Of a stretch of DNA of 10,526 nucleotides, positions 1 to 7,371 are shown piece by piece (the stretch's first letter is position 1; every line of letters starts with the position of its first letter). Under the pieces are notes generated by a model. That model made no database searches and was not told where the DNA came from. It worked only from the letters and a program-made list of their open reading frames with translations. The DNA comes from Paracoccaceae bacterium (GTDB lineage: Bacteria > Pseudomonadota > Alphaproteobacteria > Rhodobacterales > Rhodobacteraceae): the NCBI GenBank assembly GCA_003447515.1, contig DLZA01000055.1, positions 1 through 10,526 on the forward strand. Reading direction: 5' to 3'. Made by a program: the position numbers and the translations under genes.

Positions 1-16
1 AAAAAGGAGCCACAAA

Positions 17-364
17 ATGGCTGATATCAAACGTTCCCACTCCAACGGCCGCATGTCTCAAATGGTTGTACACGGCGAAACCATCTACCTCGCAGGCCAA
101 GTTGCGGCAGAAGGCCAGAGCGTGACTGCCCAAACTGAGGGCATCCTAAACCAAATCGACACTCTGCTCGCAGAAGCTGGGTCTGACAAAACCAAAATAC
201 TGATGGCGCAAATTTGGCTAGATGACATGGCCAACTTTGCAGAAATGAACGCTGTTTGGGACGCATGGGTACCTCAAGGTAACGAACCAGGGCGCGCTGC
301 CGGCTCCGCACATTTGGCAACCCCTGGCTTCAAAGTTGAAATCATGATTACTGCCGCAAGGTAA
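17..364 (+). CDS. RidA/YjgF-YER057c-UK114 family protein, YoaB-like
   Basis: A 115-residue protein of the RidA superfamily. These small cytosolic trimers deaminate or otherwise clear reactive enamine/imine intermediates made by PLP enzymes. The sequence resembles the E. coli YoaB branch more than RidA proper, notably in the stretch MNAVWDAWV (residues 78-86) and the VEIMITAA ending. The arginine that in RidA binds the substrate carboxylate (R105 in E. coli) aligns with R93 in EPGRAAG, and the conserved glutamate near the C-terminus aligns with E108. Length is normal for the family. The start is well supported: AAGGAG at 4-9 lies 7 bases before the ATG. The next gene on this strand is a P450, 126 bases downstream beyond a strong inverted repeat, so co-transcription is uncertain. 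The YoaB branch has no firmly known substrate, so I assign only the family. Confidence 0.9.
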   Translation: MADIKRSHSNGRMSQMVVHGETIYLAGQVAAEGQSVTAQTEGILNQIDTLLAEAGSDKTKILMAQIWLDDMANFAEMNAVWDAWVPQGNEPGRAAGSAHLATPGFKVEIMITAAR

Positions 365-414
365 CGATCAACAGCCGCGTCAAACAAACGACACAAAATC
401 ACAAACACCACCAG

Positions 415-438
415 CTTAAGCGCTCTAAAGCGCTTAAG
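415..438. repeat. Perfect inverted repeat (10-bp arms, 4-base loop) between ridA and P450
   Basis: The left arm CTTAAGCGCT (415-424) and right arm AGCGCTTAAG (429-438) are exact reverse complements around the loop CTAA. One G.T and one A-T pair can extend the stem to 12. Each arm is built from two self-complementary hexamers, CTTAAG and AGCGCT. It lies 50 bases after the ridA-like stop and 52 bases before the P450 start. There is no T-run after the stem on either strand; an A-run (447-453) follows at a short distance on the + strand. It could be a hairpin that ends or attenuates ridA transcription without a U tract, or a dimeric-repressor operator for the P450. The sequence alone does not decide. 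Confidence 0.75.
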
Positions 439-490
439 TTAGTCAAAAAAATTCAATTATCAACATCTCAGCACTTAGCAGGCGCATCAA

Positions 491-1642
491 ATGAAGTCCC
501 TTTCCCAGCTTCCAACCGACCCTGCATTCGTGCAAAATCCTTACTCATTTTACGAGCGTGCTCGCGCATTGGGTGATCTCGTTTATTGGGATGATTACAC
601 CCACATCTGCGCAACTTCCTACGCTGCCGTAAATCATTTTCTGCGCGACAAAAACTGGGGACGTGAAATCCCCTCTGAATTCGTTGAACCCATTCCCACA
701 CGAATCCAGCCCTTCATGAATATTGAGGAACATTCCATGTTGGAACTAGACCCGCCGCGCCACACAAAACTGCGTAATTCAGTCCTGCGATCCTTCACTT
801 CAACCCGTATCAAGTCCCTTAAACCTGATATTGAAATCCTTGCTAACAACCTTATCGATTGCTTTGACAACACGCCTGACCTGCTACCAGCGTTTTGCAC
901 GCCCATCCCCATCACAATTATCGCTCGTCTAATCGGCGCGCCGGAGTCCGATGCGCCATTATTGCTTGATTGGTCTCATAAAATGGTCACCATGTATCAA
1001 GCCAGCCGCACCAGCGCAGACGAGGATACTGCGGCAAGCGCTAGCGCTGATTTTGCCGCCTACCTGACCGACCTACAAACTGAGCGGATGAAGCGGCCAC
1101 AACAAGACCTACTCTCTGCCCTGCTCACCGTCTCTGCTACAAAACTTAGCGGTCCTGAACTAACGTCAACCTGCATCCTTTTGTTGAATGCAGGGCACGA
1201 AGCTACTGTACATGCATTAGCCAACGCCACTAAAACCTTCTTGGAAACTGGAACCAAACCGACCGATACAAGCATTGAGGAGACCCTCCGCTACGACCCG
1301 CCCTTGCACCTTTTTGAACGGCATGCCAAATCAGATGTTGAGGCCTTTGGCTACCGCTTCAAACGTGGAGACACGGTTGCTTGTCTACTCGCCAGTGCCA
1401 ACCGCGACCCAGCCAATTTTTTAGCCCCAGAAACGTTTCAACCTGAACGCACCAGAAATACACATTTCAGTTTTGGTCAAGGCATCCACTTCTGTCTCGG
1501 TGCCCCACTCGCTCGGCTTGAATTGCAAATTGCGTTAAAAACTTTGTTCAAGCGCTGCCCAAACATGCGACTTATCGAACAGCCAAGCTATACCAACTCC
1601 TACCACTTTCATGGCCTCGCTGCCCTTAAAGTCAGCATTTAG
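491..1642 (+). CDS. Cytochrome P450 (bacterial soluble class I type)
   Basis: A 383-residue, full-length soluble P450, a haem-thiolate monooxygenase that would normally take electrons from a ferredoxin and ferredoxin reductase; neither is in this window. Landmarks in order: the N-terminal [13 protein letters not shown] (16-28); the C-helix motif [12 protein letters not shown] (87-98), whose His and Arg contact haem propionates; the I-helix AGHEAT (234-239); the K-helix ExxR at E264-R267; and the haem loop [10 protein letters not shown] (328-337) with the cysteine ligand C335. In the I helix the residue after the acidic E237 is alanine, where most P450s have the oxygen-activating threonine; T239 follows one place later. 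The start matches the usual family N-terminus, but the ribosome site is weak (AGG at 480-482). There is no signal or membrane anchor. The stop codon overlaps the stop of convergent recR. The substrate cannot be inferred. Confidence 0.95.
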   Translation: MKSLSQLPTDPAFVQNPYSFYERARALGDLVYWDDYTHICATSYAAVNHFLRDKNWGREIPSEFVEPIPTRIQPFMNIEEHSMLELDPPRHTKLRNSVLRSFTSTRIKSLKPDIEILANNLIDCFDNTPDLLPAFCTPIPITIIARLIGAPESDAPLLLDWSHKMVTMYQASRTSADEDTAASASADFAAYLTDLQTERMKRPQQDLLSALLTVSATKLSGPELTSTCILLLNAGHEATVHALANATKTFLETGTKPTDTSIEETLRYDPPLHLFERHAKSDVEAFGYRFKRGDTVACLLASANRDPANFLAPETFQPERTRNTHFSFGQGIHFCLGAPLARLELQIALKTLFKRCPNMRLIEQPSYTNSYHFHGLAALKVSI

Positions 1643-2238
1643 ACTGATTTTCTTGCGTTAAGTGCCGCCGAAATCGTCCCATCATCCAAGTAATCCAATT
1701 CGCCACCAATCGGCACTCCCTGCGCCAACGATGTCAGCACAACACCGGCATCTTCCAACTGATCTGCAATATAATACGCTGTGGTTTGCCCATCCACAGT
1801 AGCGTTCAGAGCGAGAATCACTTCGGACACCTCCTCCGCTAATACTCGGGAAATCAACGACGGAATGCGTAATTCCTCTGGCCCTACACCATCAAGCGCG
1901 GAAAGCGATCCACCCAGAACATGGTATCGACCCTTAAAGACTTTTGTGCGCTCCATGGCCCATAAATCAGAGACGTCTTCAACCACGCAAATTTGCCCAT
2001 TACTACGCCGTTGATCTTCGCAGACATCGCATCGATCCCGCGTCCCAATATTGCCACAAATCAAACATTCCTGGGCTGTCGCAGCGACCGCAAACATTGC
2101 GTCTGCAAGCGGCGTCAACAGTAACGCCCGTTTTTTAATCATGTGGAGAACCGCGCGGCGAGCAGAGCGTGGCCCCATACCAGGCAATTTCGCCAGCAAC
2201 GTGATCAGTGCGTCAATCTCTTGATTGTTACTGCTCAA
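1639..2238 (-). CDS. recR: Recombination mediator protein RecR
   Basis: A 199-residue RecR, the cytosolic partner of RecO and RecF in loading RecA at single-strand gaps. In order it has a helix-hairpin-helix region around [18 protein letters not shown] (11-28), a four-cysteine zinc site at C58, C61, C70 and C73, and a Toprim domain beginning near ICVVEDVSD (83-91) and running through GRYHVLGG (103-110). The conserved C-terminal block [16 protein letters not shown] (170-185) follows. Length is normal. The best start is a TTG at 2236-2238 that gives the usual N-terminus and shares bases with the ybaB stop TGA (2235-2237), suggesting translational coupling; no strong ribosome site precedes it. 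The TAA stop (1639-1641) interlocks with the P450 TAG (1640-1642) on the other strand, leaving no room for an intergenic terminator. Confidence 0.96.
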   Translation of the reverse strand: MSSNNQEIDALITLLAKLPGMGPRSARRAVLHMIKKRALLLTPLADAMFAVAATAQECLICGNIGTRDRCDVCEDQRRSNGQICVVEDVSDLWAMERTKVFKGRYHVLGGSLSALDGVGPEELRIPSLISRVLAEEVSEVILALNATVDGQTTAYYIADQLEDAGVVLTSLAQGVPIGGELDYLDDGTISAALNARKSV

Positions 2239-2579
2239 AACGGCAGCTTCATCCCTTCAGGCAGGTTTAACCCTTCTGTGATCTTACCCATTTCTTCTCG
2301 CTGCATTTGGGCCGCTTTCGCCTGCCCATCTTTGATCGCAGCCACAATCAGATCTTCTACAACTTCTTTGTCAGAAGGAACGAATAAGGCGGGATCAATC
2401 TGAATACCTTTCACATCACCCTTGGCTGTCACAGTCACAGTTACCATGCCTGCACCCGCTTCACCCGTGGTGATTAATTCTTCTAATTTTGCCTGCGCAT
2501 CAGCCATCTTGCCTTGCATTTCCTGAGCCTGCTTCATCATCTTAGCCATATCGCCAAGCCCACCTAAACCCTTCAACAT
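2235..2579 (-). CDS. ybaB: YbaB/EbfC family nucleoid-associated protein
   Basis: A 114-residue YbaB/EbfC protein, a small dimeric DNA-binding protein usually encoded beside recR and linked to nucleoid organisation and recombination. It shows the typical N-terminal [19 protein letters not shown], a long amphipathic helix (about 10-38), the strand region [19 protein letters not shown] (45-63) and a second helix with a methionine/glutamine-rich end (about 71-101). I chose the ATG at 2577-2579 over an in-frame ATG 29 codons upstream. AAGGAG lies just before it in a consensus position (about 2587-2592), the family starts here, and the extra N-terminal residues look unlike the family. It overlaps recR by 4 bases. 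The usual upstream partner dnaX is missing; a MATE transporter ends 61 bases upstream instead. Confidence 0.93.
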   Translation of the reverse strand: MLKGLGGLGDMAKMMKQAQEMQGKMADAQAKLEELITTGEAGAGMVTVTVTAKGDVKGIQIDPALFVPSDKEVVEDLIVAAIKDGQAKAAQMQREEMGKITEGLNLPEGMKLPF

Positions 2580-2610
2580 TTGCCAATCTCCTTTTGAAGT
2601 TATTCGTTTA

Positions 2611-2639
2611 TCTCTATCCTGCAAAAGGGCGCAAAACAA
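2611..2639 (-). promoter_or_regulatory. Possible sigma-70 promoter for ybaB-recR
   Basis: In the 61-base gap between the MATE stop and the ybaB start, reading the - strand, TTGTTT (2634-2639) is followed after 17 bases by TAGAGA (2611-2616), about 30 bases before the ybaB start. The -35 is fair and the -10 is poor. The gap is long enough for a promoter, and it would let the DNA-repair pair be expressed independently of the transporters upstream. This is a pattern match only. Confidence 0.25.
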
Positions 2640-2640
2640 G

Positions 2641-3978
2641 TTATCGCGTAGCCAATCGATCGACAAACCGCCAAGCCCAAATCATTGCTGCTGTTCCAGC
2701 CAAAACTGCCGACAAAGCCTGCCCATAAACAACACCCGGCCCAGCTAACCACCAGCCCATCATCACGCAACATGGAAAGATTAAAATACCATCACGGAAC
2801 CAATTGCAAAAAGTTGAATAGATCGGCTTGCCCAAATTATTGAAGGCTGTATTAGACACAAACAGTGCTCCGGCAAACATATAGCCACCCGCACCAAATA
2901 ACATAAATGCGAGTAACACCTCGCGCGATAGCCCATCTAACCCAAACAGGGTCACCACCGGCTCACGAAACAATGCTAAAATTCCCCAGGACAAGGATGT
3001 GTAAATCACACAGAATACCAATGCATCTTTATATATTTGCTTCACGCGGTCCATTTGTTGCGCGCCAAAATTCTGCCCAATGATACCACCAATAGCCCCC
3101 GACAAAGAAAAAATTCCCCCAAACGCCAGCACAGCGATACGGCTAGCAACGGCCCAACCAGCCACTGCAGCATCACCATAAGCGCTAATCACTTTGGTCA
3201 AAACGTAGTTTCCAAACGGGGTCGAGAGCTGAGTCATGACCGCGGGGATAGCAATGGCCAAAAAGGGTTTGAAAAGGCTGTGTAGCACCTCTCGTGACAC
3301 CGGCCCAACCATATTATGCACCCGCACTACGAACCAAATCGACAAGAACGCAGAAACTGTCCGCGAGACTACGATTCCCCAAGCAGCCCCTTCAAATCCC
3401 CAACCAAAGCCAAGAATAAACAACGGATCCACTAGCATAGCAACGAGGCCAGCAGACATGGTCACGGACATGGATCGGACCGCATCACCAATGGATCGTA
3501 GTACTGCTGATCCCACCATGCCAATTGCCATAAACGGTAAACTTGGAACAGAAATTAGAAGGAACAAGGCAGCATCTTCTAAAGTTTGTCCCTCAGCTCC
3601 TGCAAATGCCAAAATTTCACGGCGATAGATAATCACCAATGCGGCCGTGAACAATTGGAACACAAAGGTATAAAGCGCAGCCGACGTCGTCTGCCGCCGC
3701 GCCAATTCCAGCTTATCCTGCCCAATCGATTTCGAAACCAATGCCATGCTGGCAATCATCAGTCCTATACCACTCGAAATGGTGAAAAACTGTATGGTCC
3801 AACCAAAACCAAGCGCGGCCATCAGGCCTTCATCTCCCAGACGACTGACCCAGAACAGAGTCGTCACATCCACCAAAAACATGAAAACTAGTCCGATTGA
3901 GCCCGTCAGTGTCATAACCACAACATGGCGCATTGTTGATCCCGTTAAGAACCGCGCCTTATTATCCAATCCTACCAT
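2641..3978 (-). CDS. MATE family efflux transporter
   Basis: A 445-residue inner-membrane protein of the MATE (multidrug and toxic compound extrusion) family, which exports cationic drugs or metabolites using a Na+ or H+ gradient. It has about twelve hydrophobic segments in two pseudo-symmetric halves. The first helix carries a conserved-type acidic residue, D37 in FLVDVTTLFWVSRLG, at the place of the N-lobe aspartate of NorM/DinF proteins. Matching loop motifs occur in the halves: SKSIGQ (82-87) and GQNFGA (301-306). Between the halves is AVLRSIGDAVRSM (158-170), also typical. Length is normal. Its ATG follows the MFS stop codon with no gap (TAAATG), so translation is probably coupled to the MFS gene; the upstream ribosome site is weak. 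The substrate is not predictable. Confidence 0.92.
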   Translation of the reverse strand: MVGLDNKARFLTGSTMRHVVVMTLTGSIGLVFMFLVDVTTLFWVSRLGDEGLMAALGFGWTIQFFTISSGIGLMIASMALVSKSIGQDKLELARRQTTSAALYTFVFQLFTAALVIIYRREILAFAGAEGQTLEDAALFLLISVPSLPFMAIGMVGSAVLRSIGDAVRSMSVTMSAGLVAMLVDPLFILGFGWGFEGAAWGIVVSRTVSAFLSIWFVVRVHNMVGPVSREVLHSLFKPFLAIAIPAVMTQLSTPFGNYVLTKVISAYGDAAVAGWAVASRIAVLAFGGIFSLSGAIGGIIGQNFGAQQMDRVKQIYKDALVFCVIYTSLSWGILALFREPVVTLFGLDGLSREVLLAFMLFGAGGYMFAGALFVSNTAFNNLGKPIYSTFCNWFRDGILIFPCCVMMGWWLAGPGVVYGQALSAVLAGTAAMIWAWRFVDRLATR

Positions 3979-5217
3979 TTATTCGACCGGCTTCACTATG
4001 AGTCCACGGGTAAAAATGGTCTCGTATCCTGGAACAGGATGGCGCGGAATAAACAGAGCCAGCACTAATGAAATAAACGCCACGCCGGCTGCAAATGCGA
4101 AAACAACGGCAGGCGATACCAACCATAAACATCCAAGCACAGGTGGCAACATAACTGCGCCAATGTGGTTTATCGTAAACGCAACCGCCGCCGTAGGCGC
4201 AATATCCGCAGGGTCCGCAATTTTCTGGAAATAAGTCTTTTGTGCAAAAGCCAGAGCAAAAAATAAATGGTCAATAATATAAAGAACGGACGCGATCATC
4301 ACGCCCCAGCCAAAGGTATAAATGCCACCGTAGGCACAGAACACAATGATCAGACCCGTGTATTCAAACGCCAAAGCTTTACGCTCGCCAACGCGAGCAA
4401 CAAAACCGCCCATCAACGGCGCAAAAATCATATTTGCCAAGTAGTTGATTAGGAACAGCGCGGTAACTTCGTGCACTTCAAACCCGAACCTCTCAACCAT
4501 CATAAAGGCTGCAAAAACCATAAAAATTTGCCGCCGAGCACCAGAGGCGGCTTGCAAGCTGTAGTACAGCCAATAGCGGGCGCGAAACACCATTTTAGTG
4601 TGCTGCTTGACTGGTGATTCAAAGGTTGGGTAGGCGAGCCAACAGAATAGAGTTAGCAATAGAGCCAAGCCACCACCAGCCATGTAAATCGTATTAAAGT
4701 CCCAGCCTAAGGCATTCCACGCCAACATGATACCAGCATAAGAAAACAGACTTGCTCCCGACCCAACAGCCACATAATACCCAAGGACTTGGGGCGCGCG
4801 CTCCTTGCTAATCCACTGTAATTCAAGTGACATTTTCACAGTTTCGTAATAGTGAAAGCCGATTGAGCCAATCAGTGTTGTGATCAGCAGCCCTGCCATA
4901 GTTGGAAACCAGGCTGTTATTGCTACCGTCACACCTAGCAAAAGCAATGATCCAACCGCCAATGCCTGCTCACGCACGTACCACAGAACGTAAATCACAC
5001 CGACGGCCAAAAAGCCAGGAATCTCTCTGATGGAATGCAACCAGCCAACATCACTGCCATCAAAATCTGCCACCTCAATCACAAAGTTGTTCAATAGCGC
5101 GAACCACGTGGAAAATGCCAATGGCATTACAAACGCCATAACACCCAGCAACACCCAAGGACGCCGCCAAACAGGTAGTCTGTGCGTGTCGAGAATTTTC
5201 ACAACTTCGTCTCTCAT
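3979..5217 (-). CDS. MFS transporter
   Basis: A 412-residue polytopic inner-membrane protein with about twelve hydrophobic segments in two halves, read as a major facilitator superfamily permease. GGFVARVGERKAL (270-282), in the loop early in the second half, resembles the MFS loop motif (GxxxDRxGRK type). The first-half counterpart is poorly conserved. A cytoplasmic linker rich in charged residues (about 198-214) separates the halves. I cannot assign a substrate. The ATG at 5215-5217 has only a weak ribosome site. A perfect Shine-Dalgarno lies further upstream, directly at the end of lolD, and two minute ORFs in the same frame lie between it and this start. The MATE gene begins immediately after this stop, so the two exporters are probably co-expressed. 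MFS membership is strong; direction of transport is unknown. Confidence 0.85.
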   Translation of the reverse strand: MRDEVVKILDTHRLPVWRRPWVLLGVMAFVMPLAFSTWFALLNNFVIEVADFDGSDVGWLHSIREIPGFLAVGVIYVLWYVREQALAVGSLLLLGVTVAITAWFPTMAGLLITTLIGSIGFHYYETVKMSLELQWISKERAPQVLGYYVAVGSGASLFSYAGIMLAWNALGWDFNTIYMAGGGLALLLTLFCWLAYPTFESPVKQHTKMVFRARYWLYYSLQAASGARRQIFMVFAAFMMVERFGFEVHEVTALFLINYLANMIFAPLMGGFVARVGERKALAFEYTGLIIVFCAYGGIYTFGWGVMIASVLYIIDHLFFALAFAQKTYFQKIADPADIAPTAAVAFTINHIGAVMLPPVLGCLWLVSPAVVFAFAAGVAFISLVLALFIPRHPVPGYETIFTRGLIVKPVE

Positions 5218-5226
5218 CTGAGCTGC

Positions 5227-5283
5227 CTACGCCTGTCGCTTGGGAATGGCGAGTGCAAATAGAAAAGCGACGCAGCGTAGCAT
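5227..5283 (-). CDS. Possible 18-residue leader ORF upstream of the MFS gene
   Basis: The ORF reads MLRCVAFLFALAIPKRQA and ends in TAG 9 bases before the MFS start. It is in the same frame as the MFS gene and begins right after a four-codon mini-ORF (ATG TTT CGT TGA, 5284-5295), as TGAATG. The peptide is hydrophobic in the middle and basic at the end. It may be a translated leader that hands ribosomes to the MFS start, or a remnant of a longer N-terminus interrupted by two stops. No homologue is recognised. Confidence 0.25.
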   Translation of the reverse strand: MLRCVAFLFALAIPKRQA

Positions 5284-5304
5284 TCAACGAAACATAGTAG
5301 GAGC

Positions 5305-5311
5305 CCTCCTT
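5305..5311 (-). promoter_or_regulatory. Perfect Shine-Dalgarno AAGGAGG at the lolD stop
   Basis: On the - strand AAGGAGG starts within the lolD stop codon (TAAGGAGG) and lies 9 bases before an ATG at 5293-5295. That ATG opens only three sense codons before TGA. It is the strongest ribosome site visible in the window, yet the nearest long gene start, the MFS ATG, is about 88 bases further on. Its role in feeding ribosomes to the MFS-MATE pair is inference. Confidence 0.6.
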
Positions 5312-5987
5312 AGGACGTCGACAACACACCAGCATCAAGTGAAACCAGCCGATCCATCCGCGCTGCCAGCTCTAGGTTATGCGTCGCAATCAAAGCCGAC
5401 ATACCTGACGACCGTACTAAATCAATAAGTGCTGCAAAAACCGTATCAGACGTGCCTGGATCTAGGTTCCCAGTTGGCTCATCAGCTAGCAAAATTTTTG
5501 GTTTATTTGCAAGCGCTCGGCAAAATGCAACTCGTTGTTGTTCGCCACCAGACAGTTCTGCAGGGCGATGTCCAACACGGTTTTCCAAACCGACCTTATT
5601 CATTAATTGCAAGGCATGAATCCTCGCCTCTTTAGCCGAGACCCCATTTACTAGTTGGGGCAGAACCACGTTTTCTAGTGCCGTAAATTCTTGTAGTAGA
5701 TGGTGGAATTGATACACAAACCCAACATCTTGCCGTCTCAATCGCGTACGTGCACGATCCCCGTTACCAACCGCCTGCCCACCAATTTCGACCAACCCTT
5801 CGTCAGGCGTATCAAGTAGGCCCGCAACATGCAGTAACGTTGATTTGCCAGCACCAGAGGGCGCAACCAACGCGACAACTTCACCACTAATCAGCGTTAA
5901 GTCTACACCGTTCAGCACCGGAATTTCGGTGGGCATGCCAAGGTTATAGGCCTTGGTAATTCCACGCAGCTTCAACGCATCACTCAT
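5310..5987 (-). CDS. lolD: Lipoprotein-releasing ABC transporter ATP-binding protein LolD
   Basis: A 225-residue ABC ATPase of the LolD/MacB type, the cytoplasmic motor that drives release of outer-membrane lipoproteins from the inner membrane to the periplasmic carrier LolA. Motifs in order: Walker [10 protein letters not shown] (42-50), with alanine in place of the first glycine; Q-loop Q93 in VYQFHHLL; signature LSGGEQQR (145-152); Walker B ILLADEP (165-171) with catalytic E170; and switch histidine H203. Length is normal. The start overlaps the end of the upstream permease gene by 8 bases, which identifies its partner and argues for LolD over FtsE or a generic exporter ATPase. The stop codon is fused to a strong Shine-Dalgarno that belongs to whatever is translated next. 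Confidence 0.93.
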   Translation of the reverse strand: MSDALKLRGITKAYNLGMPTEIPVLNGVDLTLISGEVVALVAPSGAGKSTLLHVAGLLDTPDEGLVEIGGQAVGNGDRARTRLRRQDVGFVYQFHHLLQEFTALENVVLPQLVNGVSAKEARIHALQLMNKVGLENRVGHRPAELSGGEQQRVAFCRALANKPKILLADEPTGNLDPGTSDTVFAALIDLVRSSGMSALIATHNLELAARMDRLVSLDAGVLSTS

Positions 5988-7263
5988 ATCTAAGAGCCTC
6001 TACTGGATTCATCCGTGCAGCTCGACGTGCTGGAAAATAAGTGATGCCAAAAGATAGCCCAAGCGACAGAGAAACTGCGCTCATCACGTCGCCAAATTCC
6101 AGTTTTGCAGGCAGATGTGACAACAGACGTGTAGACGGATCCCAAACGCCGCCACCCGCAATCGTGTTCACAAAGCCAAAGATTGGATCAATATAAATCG
6201 CAAATAAACAGCCAAGAATTACGCCAAGCGCTGTGCCGACTAGTCCGATGGAAGCGCCACAAATAAAGAAAACGCGCAAGATCGATCCTTGTGTCAGGCC
6301 CATAGTGCGTAAAATCCCCACATCGCGCCCTTTATTTTTCACCAGCATAATCAGACCTGACACAATATTCATGGATGCTATAAGCACAAGAATGGATAAA
6401 ATGATAAACATGATATTATCCTCCATCTCCAACGCACGCAAAAATCCACCTGAAGCATCTTTCCAAGTCCATACGAGTGAGTTGGGACCTGTCACTAGTG
6501 CCAGTACACCTGCTAATTCGTCTACCTTATCCGGATCGCTTATCATTACCTCAAATTCATCCACAACACCATCACGGTTAAAGAACGTCTGAGCCTCGGT
6601 TAGCGGCATATACACTCGTGTCTTATCAATATCCCAGCGCCCCACACCAAAAATATAGATTACCTCGTAAGACCCAACCCGCGGGCTTGTTCCAAATGCC
6701 GTTTTTACACCGTTGGGCGAAATCAGCGTAATTTTATCCCCCAGTGTTAGATTCAATTCACGCGCCACGCCCACGCCAATCGCTACACCTTTGTTGAAAT
6801 TTTTAAGGTTACCCAATTGCGTTTCAGGCTTCACTAGTAACGGAATACCCAGCACATCTTCGTACCGCTGCCCAAAAACTTGCACGCCCGAATTACGCCC
6901 GTTAGCTGATGCCATCAGCTGCCTATTCACAATTGGTGCAGCCCGTTCCACACCAGGAACGATGCGCAAACTTTCGGCAACTTTGTCAAAATTATTGAAG
7001 GTATCAACGGCTTGCCCTTGTTCATTTAAATGAGGCGAGACGTAGACAGTCGCATGCGCATTTGCACCCAGAATTGTATTAGTAAACTCCACCCGAAAAC
7101 CTGTGCGCACGGCCAGCGTTGCGATCAACGCAAAAACCGCAAGCATGATTCCTATCAGCGAAATCCACGTCATAACCGATACGCCACCTTCACGGCGTTT
7201 GGCCCGCAAGTAACGCCATGCAATCATCCACTCAAAGTGGGCAAAGGGGGTAGTCGTGCTCAT
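5980..7263 (-). CDS. Lipoprotein-releasing system permease, LolC/LolE family
   Basis: A 427-residue inner-membrane subunit of the lipoprotein-releasing ABC transporter. It has the family topology: one membrane helix (about 28-52), a large periplasmic domain (about 55-282), then three helices (about 284-308, 329-357 and 392-411). The coupling region [20 protein letters not shown] (309-328) and the C-terminal [17 protein letters not shown] (411-427) are characteristic. Only one permease gene is present, so the complex is probably a homodimer or LolF-like arrangement rather than the gamma-proteobacterial LolC-LolE pair; no second permease is seen here. The gene overlaps lolD by 8 bases. Its start has only a weak ribosome site (AGTAGAG region). 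Upstream is a 503-base gap with an operator-like palindrome about 90 bases before the start. Confidence 0.93.
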   Translation of the reverse strand: MSTTTPFAHFEWMIAWRYLRAKRREGGVSVMTWISLIGIMLAVFALIATLAVRTGFRVEFTNTILGANAHATVYVSPHLNEQGQAVDTFNNFDKVAESLRIVPGVERAAPIVNRQLMASANGRNSGVQVFGQRYEDVLGIPLLVKPETQLGNLKNFNKGVAIGVGVARELNLTLGDKITLISPNGVKTAFGTSPRVGSYEVIYIFGVGRWDIDKTRVYMPLTEAQTFFNRDGVVDEFEVMISDPDKVDELAGVLALVTGPNSLVWTWKDASGGFLRALEMEDNIMFIILSILVLIASMNIVSGLIMLVKNKGRDVGILRTMGLTQGSILRVFFICGASIGLVGTALGVILGCLFAIYIDPIFGFVNTIAGGGVWDPSTRLLSHLPAKLEFGDVMSAVSLSLGLSFGITYFPARRAARMNPVEALRYE

Positions 7264-7326
7264 AGCTCTACTTTCTTCACTAGAGGTATTTACGCCAGAA
7301 CAGCGCCGACAGACCAGAGGCCAATC

Positions 7327-7371
7327 CTAATACTTCCATATTTTCACTAATGACAAATACTAATCTGTCAA
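7327..7371 (-). promoter_or_regulatory. Possible promoter of the Lol permease-lolD operon
   Basis: On the - strand TTGTCA (7351-7356) is followed after 18 bases by TATTAG (7327-7332), a plausible sigma-70 pair ending about 63 bases before the permease ATG. A consensus TTGACA (7366-7371) lies just upstream but has no well-spaced -10. Both -35-like hexamers fall in the arms of the 7351-7370 palindrome, so a protein bound there would compete with RNA polymerase. This is sequence matching only. Confidence 0.35.
7351..7370. repeat. 20-bp operator-like palindrome upstream of the Lol permease
   Basis: The arms TGACAAAT (7351-7358) and ATCTGTCA (7363-7370) are inverted with one mismatch around the centre ACTA. 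Size and symmetry suit a dimeric helix-turn-helix regulator. It sits about 88 bases before the permease start and overlaps promoter-like hexamers. No regulator gene is nearby to match it. Confidence 0.5.

Noticed and set aside
420..431. The 12-mer GCGCTCTAAAGC recurs at 9222-9233, near the proposed proS promoter
   Set aside because: A few shared 12-mers are expected by chance in a 10-kb window. The second copy lacks the palindrome.
1..1642. ridA and P450 as the seed of a biosynthetic or defence system
   Set aside because: No ferredoxin, synthase, tailoring enzyme, nuclease or toxin accompanies them; both are common stand-alone genes.
2580..2666. Longer ybaB start, 29 codons upstream
   Set aside because: The added residues overlap the MATE gene and are unlike the family, and the AAGGAG site points to the start at 2579.
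5299..5310. AGGAG-CC-CTCCT as a terminator after lolD
   Set aside because: The loop would be two bases and there is no T-run. The symmetry comes from the Shine-Dalgarno sequence itself.
5075..5338. An 87-codon - strand ORF spanning the lolD end and the MFS start
   Set aside because: It overlaps two well-supported genes in another frame and shows no family features.
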